From Streptacidiphilus pinicola (GTDB lineage: Bacteria; Actinomycetota; Actinomycetes; Streptomycetales; Streptomycetaceae), in assembly GCF_003258295.1 (NCBI RefSeq), contig NZ_QKYN01000046.1, positions 1-56,286 of the forward strand: a DNA stretch of 56,286 bases, written 5' to 3'. The translations under genes and the position numbers were made by a program. Positions 1-8,884 of this stretch are shown here, in pieces. The notes under the pieces are model-generated. The model was not told the DNA's origin and ran no database searches. It worked only from the letters and a program-made list of their open reading frames with translations. Position 1 is the stretch's first letter; the number at the start of each line of letters is the position of its first letter.

Positions 1-90
1 GGCGGGAGTGACGGTGGTGCCGAGCAGTAGTGCGCAGAGCGTGGCGAGCACGGCGAGAAGCGCCGGCGCGCGTGTTCGTGCGTGGTTCAT
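1..90 (-). CDS. Secreted protein, N-terminal fragment (cut by window edge)
   Basis: Only the first 30 codons are present, read leftward from an ATG at 88-90. The translation begins MNHARTRAPALLAVLATLC and continues through a hydrophobic run to TVTPA. This is a typical Sec signal peptide: arginines, a hydrophobic core, then small residues near a cleavage site. A good ribosome binding site (GAGGGACG) lies directly upstream of the ATG. The mature protein lies beyond base 1, so no function can be given. It is the next gene downstream of the LacI regulator on the same strand, separated from it by a long hairpin. Confidence 0.6.
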   Translation of the reverse strand, partial: MNHARTRAPALLAVLATLCALLLGTTVTPA

Positions 91-253
91 CGTCCCTCGG
101 TTCCTGTGCGTCGGACGCCGAGGCGAGCCGCGCCCTGACCCGGGCTCCCTCGCGGTGGCTGTGGTTTTCCGCGAACTTGTCGCTGATTTCCAGAGCTTCG
201 CCAGGAAGTTACAGACGTGAGCGCATGCAGTCAATGGATGTGGCAGCACGCCA

Positions 254-310
254 AGGGGCGCGGGGCGCTACCTGCGCGGCTCCGCCGCGCAGGTAGCGCC
301 CCGCGCCCCT
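254..310. terminator. Perfect 27-bp stem hairpin downstream of the LacI gene
   Basis: Bases 254-280 and 284-310 are perfect reverse complements separated by the 3-base loop TCC. The hairpin lies 11 bases past the LacI stop codon, so it probably terminates that transcript and insulates the secreted-protein gene downstream. Its outer part (GGGGCGCGGGG) resembles an interspersed GC-rich intergenic sequence that is common in Streptomyces genomes. Confidence 0.7.
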
Positions 311-321
311 GGATGGTGCGA

Positions 322-1329
322 CTAACCCCTGGCGGGCCCCGTCGAGCCGCGGACCACGAGCTCCGGCTCGAACAGCAGTTCCTCGGCCGCCACGGTCGCG
401 CCCTCGATCTGGTTGACCAGGAGGGCGACCGCCGCCCGGCCGAGGGCCTCGATGGGTTGACGGACCGTCGTGAGCGGCGGCTCCGTGCAGTTCATGAAGG
501 CCGAGTCGTCGAAGCCGACGACCGAGACGTCGCCCGGGACGGACAGGCCGGCCCGGCGCGCCGCGCGGATCGCGCCGAGGGCGAGGGGGTCGCTGCCGCA
601 GATGATGCCGGTGACGCCGGCGCGCAGCATGCGGCTGGCCGCGGCGTGGCCGCCCTCGAGGGCGAAGAGCGCGTGGGCGATCTGGTCCGGCCGGACCTCG
701 CGGCCCGCGCGCTCGCACTGCGCGGCGAAGGACGCGAGCTTGCGCTGGGACGGGATGTGGTCCTCGGGGCCGACGATCATGCCGATCCGCTCGTGGCCGA
801 GCGCCGCGAGGTGTGCGAAGGCCTGCTCGACGGCGACGGTGTCGTCCGTGGAGACCTGCGGGAAGCCGAGGTGGTCCACGGCGGCGTTGAAGAGCACCAC
901 CGGGATGCCTCGGTCACGCAGCCGCGCGTAGTGCTCGTGCGGGGCGTCGGCCTCGGCGAAGTGGCCACCGGCGAAGACGACACCCGAAACCTGCTGGTCC
1001 AGCAGCATGTTGACGTAGTCGGCCTCGGACAGGCCGCCCGCGGTGCGGGTGCACAGGACGGGAGTGAAGCCGCGCTGCGCGAGCGCGCCGCCGACGACCT
1101 CGGCGACCGCCGGGAAGATCGGGTTCTGCAGTTCCGGCAGCACCAGGCCGATCAACCGGGCGCGCTCGCCGCGCAGTTGGCTGGGGCGCTCGTAGCCGAG
1201 CACGTCGAGCGCGGCCAGGACCGCGTTGCGGGTGCCCTCCGAGACGCCGGGCCGGCCGTTGAGCACGCGGCTCACCGTGGCTTCGCTGACTCCGACCTTC
1301 TGCGCCACCTCGGCGAGTCTGCTCTTCAT
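322..1329 (-). CDS. LacI-family transcriptional regulator of the alpha-glucan locus
   Basis: 335 residues from ATG 1327-1329. Residues 4-24 form a LacI-type helix-turn-helix (LAEVAQKVGVSEATVSRVLN), followed by the hinge helix region. Next comes a periplasmic-binding-protein-like sensor domain (LIGLVLPELQNPIFPAVAE near residue 60, GFDDS near residue 285). The reading frame extends further upstream, but the HTH always sits at the extreme N-terminus in this family, which fixes the start. It is divergent from the sugar ABC operon, so it is most likely the local repressor, released by an alpha-glucan oligosaccharide. It resembles MalR/AglR-type regulators of Streptomyces; the exact ligand cannot be read from sequence. 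Confidence 0.9.
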   Translation of the reverse strand: MKSRLAEVAQKVGVSEATVSRVLNGRPGVSEGTRNAVLAALDVLGYERPSQLRGERARLIGLVLPELQNPIFPAVAEVVGGALAQRGFTPVLCTRTAGGLSEADYVNMLLDQQVSGVVFAGGHFAEADAPHEHYARLRDRGIPVVLFNAAVDHLGFPQVSTDDTVAVEQAFAHLAALGHERIGMIVGPEDHIPSQRKLASFAAQCERAGREVRPDQIAHALFALEGGHAAASRMLRAGVTGIICGSDPLALGAIRAARRAGLSVPGDVSVVGFDDSAFMNCTEPPLTTVRQPIEALGRAAVALLVNQIEGATVAAEELLFEPELVVRGSTGPARG

Positions 1330-1351
1330 GGCGAAAGAGTAGAGCAGGATC

Positions 1352-1490
1352 CGGCAAGTCATTGCAAGAAGTCGCGACCAGTTTGCAAATCCGCAGGCCA
1401 GACCGCCTGCGAGGGCCAAGTGACTCCTGTGCCCGTCGTGAATGACCGAAACAAAGTCGTGACTTTGCAATGTTGCGTCTCAGTCTTGCG
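1352..1490. promoter_or_regulatory. Candidate LacI/MalR-type operators between regulator and ABC operon
   Basis: The divergent intergenic region has a cluster of CTTGCA-like half-sites. Read on the minus strand, 1352-1367 is CTTGCAATGACTTGCC, two direct half-sites ten bases apart, the pattern described for Streptomyces MalR operators. TTTGCAAA lies at 1382-1389. On the plus strand TTTGCAATGTTGCG is at 1464-1477 and CTTGCG at 1485-1490. The first lies just upstream of the regulator gene, the last group upstream of the binding-protein gene, consistent with autoregulation and operon control. Assignment to this regulator is inference. Confidence 0.5.
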
Positions 1491-1568
1491 TAACGTGGCG
1501 GGGCAGCCTACGTTCCTCACACACCGACTTTCCCCCATCCACCACGTCTCTTCGACCATGGGGCACGC

Positions 1569-3005
1569 ATGATGCTGAACAGATCGCGCAAGTTCGCCGC
1601 CATCGCACTCGCGGCAGGGTTGTGTCTGGGCACCGCCGCCTGCGGGAGCAGCGGCTCGTCCGGGAACGGGGGCGGCAACAACGCCGCCGACGGCGCGGCC
1701 GACGGGAAGCCGCTCGACCCGAACGCGACCGTCACCATCTCCATCGACTGCGCTCCGGGCGCCGACCAGGCCGCGGGCAAGGCGAACTACGCCGACGACC
1801 TGGCCCTGTTCAAGGTCAAGTACCCCAACGTCACCGTCAACGCCAAGCCCTACGTGGGCCAGTGCGAGGTGCCGGCGCAGCAGACCGCCGAGTACAAGGC
1901 GCACGACGAGACCGGCGCGTTCCACGCGTACTTCACCGACCAGGGGCAGACCCTCAACTCCGGTGACGCCGCGGACATCAGCGCCTACCTCAACGACCAG
2001 ACCGTGCCCGGCTACTCGACCATGCTGCCGAGCGTGAAGCAGAACCTGGGCGTCGACGGCAAGGCCTACGCGCTGCCGATCAACTACTACTCCACCGGGC
2101 TGGTCTACAACCGCGACCTGTTCAAGAAGGCCGGGCTCAACCCGGACCAACCGCCCACCACCTGGGACCAGCTGCAGGCCGACGCCAAGAAGATCGCCGC
2201 GCTCGGCAACGGGATCTCCGGCTACGAGGACTACAGCGGCGGCAACACCGGCGGCTGGCACTTCACCTCCGAGCTCTACAGCCTCGGCGGCAAGATGGTG
2301 AGCCCCGACGGCACCAAGGCCGCGTTCAACTCACCGCAGGGCAAGCAGGTCCTGCAGCGGCTGCACGACATGCGGTTCACCGACCACAGCATCGGCGCCA
2401 CCCCGGTCACCCAGTGGGCCGACGCCTTCCCGCCGCTGGCCACCGGCAAGGTCGGCATGTTCATCGGCGCGCCGGACGTGGTCAAGCACCTGATCGAGGT
2501 GCTCGGCGCGGACAAGAACGCCTTCGGCATCGGCCCGATGCCCGGCGCGACCGGGCCCGGCAACAGCCTCGGCGGCGGCGACCTCTACTACTTCAAGAAG
2601 GGCCAGACCCCGAACCAGATCAAGGCCGAGATCGCCTGGATCGACTTCGAGTACCTGACCCCGGACGCGGGGCAGTTCAACTTCTCCCGCGCCGCGACGC
2701 TCGCCGCCTCCAGCAAGGACCCCGTCGCGATCTCCATCCCGGAGCCGTACTTCTGGGCCACCAGCTCGCCGCAGATCAACCAGATCACGACGTCGCTGAA
2801 GACCAACGGCAACCTGCCGCTCTCCAACTACGACCCCTACGTCAACAACCCGACCAGCAGCGTCGACGAGCCCCCGGCGGCCCAGCAGCTCTACAAGGTC
2901 CTCGACTCGGCGATGTCGGCCGCGATGACCGACCCGAACGCCAACCTCGACCAGGTGCTGTCCACCGCGGAGACCCAGGCCAACCAGATTCTCGCGAATC
3001 AGTGA
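1569..3005 (+). CDS. Sugar ABC transporter substrate-binding lipoprotein (CUT1, MalE-like)
   Basis: 478 residues. The N-terminus has a lipoprotein signal peptide with lipobox LGTAAC (Cys 25), followed by a Gly/Ser/Asn-rich linker that tethers the domain outside the membrane. The rest is a family 1 solute-binding protein, with LFKVKYPNVTV and the typical VYNRDLFKKAGLNPDQPPTTW segment around residue 180. It should capture an extracellular oligosaccharide, probably malto- or nigero-oligosaccharides given the adjacent GH13 and GH87 enzymes, and hand it to the two permeases that follow. ATG at 1569 or 1572 are both possible starts. A hairpin lies between this gene and the first permease. Confidence 0.9.
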   Translation: MMLNRSRKFAAIALAAGLCLGTAACGSSGSSGNGGGNNAADGAADGKPLDPNATVTISIDCAPGADQAAGKANYADDLALFKVKYPNVTVNAKPYVGQCEVPAQQTAEYKAHDETGAFHAYFTDQGQTLNSGDAADISAYLNDQTVPGYSTMLPSVKQNLGVDGKAYALPINYYSTGLVYNRDLFKKAGLNPDQPPTTWDQLQADAKKIAALGNGISGYEDYSGGNTGGWHFTSELYSLGGKMVSPDGTKAAFNSPQGKQVLQRLHDMRFTDHSIGATPVTQWADAFPPLATGKVGMFIGAPDVVKHLIEVLGADKNAFGIGPMPGATGPGNSLGGGDLYYFKKGQTPNQIKAEIAWIDFEYLTPDAGQFNFSRAATLAASSKDPVAISIPEPYFWATSSPQINQITTSLKTNGNLPLSNYDPYVNNPTSSVDEPPAAQQLYKVLDSAMSAAMTDPNANLDQVLSTAETQANQILANQ

Positions 3006-3030
3006 CGCCTGGCCAACCAGTGACGTGTCG

Positions 3031-3070
3031 CCCGGCCGGACCGCCCCAACCCCGCTGCGGTCCGGCCGGG
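3031..3070 (+). terminator. Intercistronic hairpin after the binding-protein gene
   Basis: CCCGGCCGGACCGC at 3031-3044 pairs perfectly with 3057-3070 across a 12-base loop. It lies 25 bases after the binding-protein stop and 43 before the permease start. Such hairpins after malE-type genes usually stabilise the upstream message or partly terminate transcription, giving more binding protein than permease. Confidence 0.6.
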
Positions 3071-3113
3071 TGGCCGACACCTTGACGAGCCGATCCCTCG
3101 ACTTGGAGCACCC

Positions 3114-4058
3114 ATGGCTGTCACGCTGACCCGCGGCCCCGGCCGCGTCGACGCGACTCGCGCTGGTTCGCGCGGCCAACTCGCGGCCCTGCGCCGCACG
3201 TTGCTGCGCAACCTGCGCGCCCACGCCTTTCTGGTCGGCGCGCTGCTCTGCTTCGTCCTGTTCACCTGGTACCCGATGATCCGCGAGATCGTCATGTCGT
3301 TCCAGCGGCTCCACTACGGCGAGACGCAGTGGGTCGGTCTAGCCAACTACCGGCAGATCACCGCCGATCCGGAGTTCTGGTCGGCCTGGCGCAACACGCT
3401 GGAGTTCACCGGCGTCGCCCTGTTCTTCGGGTTCGCGGCGCCGTTCGCGGCGGCGATCGTCATCAACGAGTGCCGGCACGCGCAGGGCTATTTGCGGGTC
3501 CTGGTCTACCTGCCGGTGATGCTGCCGCCGGTGGCCGGGATCCTGCTCTTCAAGTACTTCATGGACCCGGGCTACGGCCTGTTCAACCAGATCCTGCACG
3601 CGCTGCACCTGCCCACCTCGTCCTGGCTGGCGTCGAAGAACACCGCGATGCCCTCGCTGGTGCTCGTCTCCACCTGGGGGAACATGGGCAGCGCCACCCT
3701 GGTCTACCTGGCCGCCCTGCAGGGCATCCCCGGCGAGCTCTACGAGGCCGCCGAGCTGGACGGCGCCAACCTGTGGCAGCGGATCTGGCACGTCACCGTG
3801 CCGCAGACCCGGCTGATCCTCTCGCTGATGCTGATGCTGCAGGTGGTCGCCACCATGCAGATGTTCACCGAGTCCTTCGTGCTCACCGGCGGCGGACCGG
3901 AGGGATCGACCACCACCGTGGTCTACCTGCTCTACAACTACGCGTTCAACTACGACAAGTTCAACACCGCGGCCGCGCTCGGCGTGATCATGCTGCTGGT
4001 GCTGGGCTGCTTCTCGGCGGTCTACCTGTGGGTGGAACGCCGCGGACGGGAGGCCTGA
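3114..4058 (+). CDS. Sugar ABC transporter permease, MalF type
   Basis: 314 residues with six predicted membrane segments, the first near residues 37-60. The cytoplasmic EAA loop (EAAELDGANLWQRI, about residues 211-224), which docks onto the ATPase, is intact. GGAG at 3104-3107 gives a good ribosome binding site for ATG 3114. It forms the transport channel with the next gene; the pair is separated by one base and is certainly co-transcribed. No ATP-binding subunit is encoded in the operon. In Streptomyces many CUT1 systems share a single ATPase, MsiK, encoded elsewhere, which probably applies here. Confidence 0.93.
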   Translation: MAVTLTRGPGRVDATRAGSRGQLAALRRTLLRNLRAHAFLVGALLCFVLFTWYPMIREIVMSFQRLHYGETQWVGLANYRQITADPEFWSAWRNTLEFTGVALFFGFAAPFAAAIVINECRHAQGYLRVLVYLPVMLPPVAGILLFKYFMDPGYGLFNQILHALHLPTSSWLASKNTAMPSLVLVSTWGNMGSATLVYLAALQGIPGELYEAAELDGANLWQRIWHVTVPQTRLILSLMLMLQVVATMQMFTESFVLTGGGPEGSTTTVVYLLYNYAFNYDKFNTAAALGVIMLLVLGCFSAVYLWVERRGREA

Positions 4059-4059
4059 C

Positions 4060-5016
4060 ATGACGACGGCACAGTCCGGCCCCACCCGTACCCTCGTCGC
4101 CCCGAGGCGACCGAAGCCCGCCCGCGACGCGGTCGCCGCCCGCTCCGGCGCGACCCGCACGCTCATCTCCCCGGTCCGGCTGAGCCAGCCGCGCGGGCGG
4201 CTCGTCTACCGGATCGTGCTGGCGCTGGTCCTGCTGGTCACGACCGTCGCCTTCGTCGGGCCCCTGTACTGGATGGCCACCGGCGGCTTCAAGTCCTCCC
4301 AGGAGCTGGTGCGCACCCCGCCCACGCTCTTCCCGACCCACCCCGCCACCCACGCCTTCACCGAGGCCTGGTCCCGGCTCGGCATGGGCGGGCTGCTGCT
4401 CAACACCGTCGTGTACGCCGGCGGCGCGCTGCTCCTCCAGCTCCTGTTCGACGTGGCCGCGGCCTACTCGCTGTCCAAGCTGCGCCCGGCGCTCGGCAAC
4501 GTGATCCTCGGCATGATGCTGGCGTCGATGATGATCCCGGCCGCCGCGCTCGTCATCCCGCAGTACCTGACCGTGCTCGACCTCCCGCTGGTGCACTGGA
4601 ACCTGCAGGACACCCCGTGGGTGATCTGGCTGCCGACGGTGGCCAATGCCTTCAACATCTTCCTGCTGAAGCGGTTCTTCGACTCGATCCCCAACGAACT
4701 GCTCGACGCGGCGGCCATCGACGGAGCCGGCCCGCTGCGCGTGCTCTGGTCCGTGGTGCTGCCGCTGTCACGGCCGATCCTCGGCGTCGTCTCCATCTTC
4801 GGCGTCGTCGCGGTCTGGAAGGACTTCCTGTGGCCGCTGATCACCGTGCCCTCGCACGAGACGCTCAACGTCGGTGTCAATACGGCGGCGACCTCCATGC
4901 CGGAGAACTCCCTGATCGCCGGGCTCTTCCTGGCGTCCATCCCGACCATCGCGCTGTTCCTGGTCTTCCAGCGCAACATCATGGCCGGACTCACCGCGGG
5001 TGGCCTCAAGGGCTGA
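4060..5016 (+). CDS. Sugar ABC transporter permease, MalG type
   Basis: 318 residues. An N-terminal cytoplasmic stretch of about 45 residues precedes six predicted membrane helices. The EAA-loop signature DAAAIDGAGPLRVL lies at about residues 216-229, and the C-terminus (QRNIMAGLTAGGLKG) is typical of MalG-type subunits. The ribosome binding site GGGAGG lies inside the end of the previous gene, so translation is probably coupled. It acts with the MalF-type permease and the lipoprotein to import an alpha-glucan oligosaccharide. Confidence 0.93.
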   Translation: MTTAQSGPTRTLVAPRRPKPARDAVAARSGATRTLISPVRLSQPRGRLVYRIVLALVLLVTTVAFVGPLYWMATGGFKSSQELVRTPPTLFPTHPATHAFTEAWSRLGMGGLLLNTVVYAGGALLLQLLFDVAAAYSLSKLRPALGNVILGMMLASMMIPAAALVIPQYLTVLDLPLVHWNLQDTPWVIWLPTVANAFNIFLLKRFFDSIPNELLDAAAIDGAGPLRVLWSVVLPLSRPILGVVSIFGVVAVWKDFLWPLITVPSHETLNVGVNTAATSMPENSLIAGLFLASIPTIALFLVFQRNIMAGLTAGGLKG

Positions 5017-5066
5017 CGCCCGCCCGACAGCTGACCTCCCCAGTCGGACAAGAAAGCAGGTTCGTC

Positions 5067-6695
5067 GTGCCCGAAACCGGAGAGCGCGAGCTCCCGTGGT
5101 GGCGGAACGCCGCCATCTACCAGATCTACCCCCGCAGCTTCGCCGACGGCGACGGCGACGGGGTGGGCGACCTGGCCGGTCTGCTCACGCGCCTGCCCTA
5201 CCTCGCCGAGCTCGGCGTCGACGCGATCTGGATCAACCCCTGGTACGCCTCCCCGCAGGCCGACGCCGGCTACGACGTCGCCGACTACCGCGCCATCGAC
5301 CCGCTCTTCGGCTCGCTCGCCGACGCCGAGGAGCTGATCCGCCGGGCCCACGCGCTCGGCATCCGCGTCGTCATCGACATCGTGCCCAACCACACCAGCG
5401 ACCAGAACCCCTGGTTCCAGGCCGCGTTGGCGGCGGGACCGGGCTCGCCCGAGCGAGCCCGCTTCTGGTTCCGGCCGGGCCGGGGCGAGGACGGCGAGCT
5501 GGCGCCGACCGAGTGGCACGGCTTCTTCGGCGGCCCGACCTGGACCCGAATCACCGAGCCGGACGGCACGCCGGGGGAGTGGTACCTGCACCTGTTCGCG
5601 CCCGAGCAACCCGACTTCAACTGGGACCACGAGGACGTGCGGGCCGAGTTCGAGAGCGTGCTGCGCTTCTGGTTCGACCGCGGCGCGGACGGCTTCCGCA
5701 TCGACTCCGCCGCGCTGCTGGTCAAGGACGCGGCTCTGCCGGTCCAGGACCCCGACGAGCGCGCCTTCACCGACCTGGAGGCGGTGCACGACGTCTACCG
5801 GTCCTGGCGGCGCGTCGCCGAGTCCTACGACGGCGCGCGGGTGCTGATCGGCGAGGTGTGGCTGCCGGACGCCGAAAGGCTGGCCCGCTACCTGCGTCCC
5901 GACGAGATGCACACGGTCTTCAACTTCCTCTATCTGGAGTGTGCGTGGGACGCGGAGCGACTGCGCGCCGTCATCGACGACACGTTGCGCTTCCATCAGG
6001 AGGCCGGCGCGCCGCCCACCTGGGTGCTGTCCAACCACGACGTGGACCGCGTCGTCACCCGCTACGGCCGCGAGGACACCTCGTTCGCGATCTACGCCCG
6101 GCAGCACGGCCGTCCCGTCGACCTCGCCCGCGGCTCCCGCCGCGCCCGCGCGGCGGCCCTGCTGACGCAGGCGCTGCCCGGCTCCGTCTACGTCTACCAG
6201 GGCGAGGAGCTGGGCCTGTGGGAGGTCGAGGACATTCCCGACGCACTGCGGCAGGACCCGATGTGGGAACGGAAGGGCCGGAACCCGGCGGACCCCGGGC
6301 GGGACGGCTGCCGCGTGCCGCTGCCCTGGGCCGGCAGCGAGCAGCCGTTCGGGTTCTCGGCACCCGACGCGCACCGTGAACCGTGGCTGCCGCAGCCGGA
6401 GGCCTGGAAGGAGTACACGGTCGAGGCGCAGGCGGCTGACGCCGGCTCCATGCTCTCCCTCTACCGGTCGGCGCTGCGGCTGCGGCGAGTGCTGGGCGAT
6501 GGGGACATCGCCTGGCTTGCGGGGACACCGGAGGGGGTGCTGGCCTTCCGGAGGGGAGAGGGCTTCGCCTGCGTGGTGAACCTCTCCACCGAGTCGGTGC
6601 CGCTGCCGCTCGCCGGCACCGTGCTGCTGGCCAGCGACGAGCTGCGCGGTGAGACGGACCTGCCGCCGGACACGGCGGTGTGGCTGAGCGTTTGA
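5067..6695 (+). CDS. GH13 alpha-glucosidase (oligo-alpha-glucosidase)
   Basis: 542 residues from GTG 5067, preceded by the ribosome binding site GAAAGCAGG. It has no signal peptide, so it acts in the cytoplasm on the imported sugar. All GH13 regions are present: DIVPNH, GFRIDSA with nucleophile Asp 213, GEVWLP with acid/base Glu 263, and SNHDVDR with Asp 325. The N-terminal WWRNAAIYQIYPRSFAD and the length fit the alpha-glucosidase/oligo-1,6-glucosidase branch rather than alpha-amylases. The open frame extends further upstream inside the permease gene, but homology begins only at this GTG. It should release glucose from the oligosaccharides brought in by the upstream transporter. Confidence 0.92.
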   Translation: MPETGERELPWWRNAAIYQIYPRSFADGDGDGVGDLAGLLTRLPYLAELGVDAIWINPWYASPQADAGYDVADYRAIDPLFGSLADAEELIRRAHALGIRVVIDIVPNHTSDQNPWFQAALAAGPGSPERARFWFRPGRGEDGELAPTEWHGFFGGPTWTRITEPDGTPGEWYLHLFAPEQPDFNWDHEDVRAEFESVLRFWFDRGADGFRIDSAALLVKDAALPVQDPDERAFTDLEAVHDVYRSWRRVAESYDGARVLIGEVWLPDAERLARYLRPDEMHTVFNFLYLECAWDAERLRAVIDDTLRFHQEAGAPPTWVLSNHDVDRVVTRYGREDTSFAIYARQHGRPVDLARGSRRARAAALLTQALPGSVYVYQGEELGLWEVEDIPDALRQDPMWERKGRNPADPGRDGCRVPLPWAGSEQPFGFSAPDAHREPWLPQPEAWKEYTVEAQAADAGSMLSLYRSALRLRRVLGDGDIAWLAGTPEGVLAFRRGEGFACVVNLSTESVPLPLAGTVLLASDELRGETDLPPDTAVWLSV

Positions 6696-6707
6696 GCAAC
6701 CCCTGGA

Positions 6708-6808
6708 GGGGCGCGGAGAACTGACCGGCAAGCCACCGAGGAGGTGAGCCTCCGAGCGAGCAGATCCATCCGCACTGGGTGGTTTGTCGCGCAGTTCCTC
6801 GCGCCCCT
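6708..6808. repeat. Imperfect inverted repeat between GH13 and GH87 genes
   Basis: GGGGCGCGGAGAACTG (6708-6723) pairs with CAGTTCCTCGCGCCCC (6793-6808), 14 of 16 positions matching. The sequence resembles the GGGGCGCGGGGAACTG element found scattered through Streptomyces intergenic regions. It may end the ABC/GH13 message before the secreted glucanase gene. Confidence 0.5.
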
Positions 6809-6844
6809 AGGTAGTGCAACCGCATCTTTGCCGAAAGGACCCCG

Positions 6845-8863
6845 ATGTCGCACAGAAAGAGACAACTCTCCCTCGCCGTCGCCGTAGGCCTGCTCGCGGC
6901 CGGCGGGGGAATCGGCACCGCTCACGCTGCCGCGCAGGGACCGCAGCCCGTCGTCACCAAGGCCGGGATCGATCCGTCCCTGCTGCGGGGTCGAGGTGCG
7001 AACCTTGGATTCGCCGAGCAGAACGCTTTCAACGCGCGGACCGACGGGACGGTGATCGGGCCGGACACGACGCCGTACACCCTCGCCTCCGAGGCCACCG
7101 GCCGCAAGGCCGTGTCGCTCGCGCCGGGACAGTACGTCGAGTTCACCCTGCCCGCCGACACCGATGCGATCACCGTCCGCTACAGCCTCCCGGACGCGCC
7201 GGACGGCGGTGGCATCACCGCGCCGCTGGACGTCACCGTCAACGGGCACCACCGGCAGACGATGACGCTGACCTCCCAGTACGCCTGGCTCTACAACGAG
7301 TACCCCTTCACCAACGACCCCAACGCCGGTCCGCTGCACCCGGACTGGTGGACCACCGAGTGCGGCTGCGTGCCCGACCAGACCACGCCCGCGCCGGTGT
7401 TCCCCACCCCGTTCCGGCCCAGCCACTTCTACGACGAGCAGCGGCTGCTGCTCGGGCACCGCTATCGGGCCGGTGACGTGATCCGGCTCGCCGTGCCGGC
7501 CGGGAGCCCGGCCGCGGCGACGGCCATCGACGTGCTCGACACGCAGGACGTCCCGGCGCCGCTGCCCGCGCCGGACCACGCGTTCGACGTCCGGGACTTC
7601 GGCGCGGACCCGACCGGGGTCAAGGACTCCGCGGACGCCTTCGACGCGGCCGTCGCCGCCGCGCAGCGCACCGGGCGGACGGTGTGGGTGCCGCCGGGGA
7701 CGTACCAGGTGAACCGGCACATCATCGTGGACCACGTGACGATCCAGGGCGCCGGCAGCTGGTACACCGTCATCAAGGGCCACCAGGTGACCCTGCCCAC
7801 CCCCGCTCCGGACGGATCCGTCCACACCGGGGTCGGCTTCTACGGCAAGGACGCCTCGGCGGGCGGCAGCCACGACGTGCACCTGCGGGACTTCGCCATC
7901 GAGGGCGACGTGCGCGAGCGGATCGACACCGACCAGGTCAACGGGGTCGGCGGCGCGCTGAGCGACTCCTCGATCGAGGGCCTCTACATCCACCACACCA
8001 AAGTGGGCATCTGGCTCGACGGGCCGATGGACAACCTGCGCATCAAGAACAACCAGATCGCGGACCAGATCGCCGACGGCATCAACTTCCACGGCGGCGT
8101 CACGAACTCCCTGATCGCGAACAACTTCGTCCGCAACACCGGCGACGACGGGATCGCGCTCTGGTCCCAGCCGGCCGCCGACGCGCACGACGTCATCGAC
8201 CACAACACGGTCCAGACGCCGGTGCTGGCCAACGGCATCGCCCTCTACGGCGGTTCGGACCTCACCGTCTCCGGCAACCTGGTCGCCGACCCGATCCGGG
8301 AGGGCAGCGCGATCCAGCTCGGCACCCGCTTCGGCGCGGTGCCGTTCGCCGGGCAGATCTCCGTCGCGGACAACACCACCGTGCGGGCCGGGACCTTCGA
8401 GCTGAACTGGAAGATCGGGCTGGGCGCGATCTGGTTCTACGCTCTTGAGCACAGCCTCGACGCGAACGTGCAGGTGACCGGGGACGACTTCCTCGACAAC
8501 ACTTACGACGCGATCATGCTGGTCTCGGACTGGGGGGTGAAGGACCAGTACTCGATCAGCAACGTCCACTTCAGCCACATCCGGGTGGATGGCACCGGCA
8601 CGGACGTGGTCAGTGCCCGCGCGGCCGGGAGCGCCACCTTCCAGGACGTGGTGGCCCGGAACGTCGGCGCGGTCGGGGTGAACAACTGCGGGTCGTTCCA
8701 CTTCACCTCGGCCGGCTCGGAGTTCAGCCTCACCGATCTCGGTGGCAACACCGGCGGCGGCACCACCGGCGCCTGGCTGGCGCCCTGGGAGCTGCCGAAC
8801 ACCATCACCTGCGCCGACCGCCCCACCGTCGTCCCGCCGCCCGCGCCCAGTCCTTGGAAGTAG
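6845..8863 (+). CDS. Secreted GH87 mycodextranase / alpha-1,3-glucanase
   Basis: 672 residues, ATG preceded by GAAAGGA. A Sec signal peptide ends near AHA (residue 28). Residues about 35-235 look like a carbohydrate-binding beta-sandwich, and about 240-640 are a right-handed beta-helix starting FDVRDFGADPTGVKDSADAF. Asp 411 (ADGINFHGG) and Asp 434/435 (NTGDDGIALWS) reproduce the 23/24-residue spacing of the three catalytic aspartates reported for GH87 alpha-1,3-glucanase. The family cleaves alpha-1,3 linkages in nigeran (mycodextran) or alpha-1,3-glucan of fungal walls. The enzyme would supply oligosaccharides to the transporter upstream. Which of the two polymers is preferred cannot be told. 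Confidence 0.8.
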   Translation: MSHRKRQLSLAVAVGLLAAGGGIGTAHAAAQGPQPVVTKAGIDPSLLRGRGANLGFAEQNAFNARTDGTVIGPDTTPYTLASEATGRKAVSLAPGQYVEFTLPADTDAITVRYSLPDAPDGGGITAPLDVTVNGHHRQTMTLTSQYAWLYNEYPFTNDPNAGPLHPDWWTTECGCVPDQTTPAPVFPTPFRPSHFYDEQRLLLGHRYRAGDVIRLAVPAGSPAAATAIDVLDTQDVPAPLPAPDHAFDVRDFGADPTGVKDSADAFDAAVAAAQRTGRTVWVPPGTYQVNRHIIVDHVTIQGAGSWYTVIKGHQVTLPTPAPDGSVHTGVGFYGKDASAGGSHDVHLRDFAIEGDVRERIDTDQVNGVGGALSDSSIEGLYIHHTKVGIWLDGPMDNLRIKNNQIADQIADGINFHGGVTNSLIANNFVRNTGDDGIALWSQPAADAHDVIDHNTVQTPVLANGIALYGGSDLTVSGNLVADPIREGSAIQLGTRFGAVPFAGQISVADNTTVRAGTFELNWKIGLGAIWFYALEHSLDANVQVTGDDFLDNTYDAIMLVSDWGVKDQYSISNVHFSHIRVDGTGTDVVSARAAGSATFQDVVARNVGAVGVNNCGSFHFTSAGSEFSLTDLGGNTGGGTTGAWLAPWELPNTITCADRPTVVPPPAPSPWK

Positions 8864-8884
8864 GGCGGCTCCGCTCCTGGGGCC

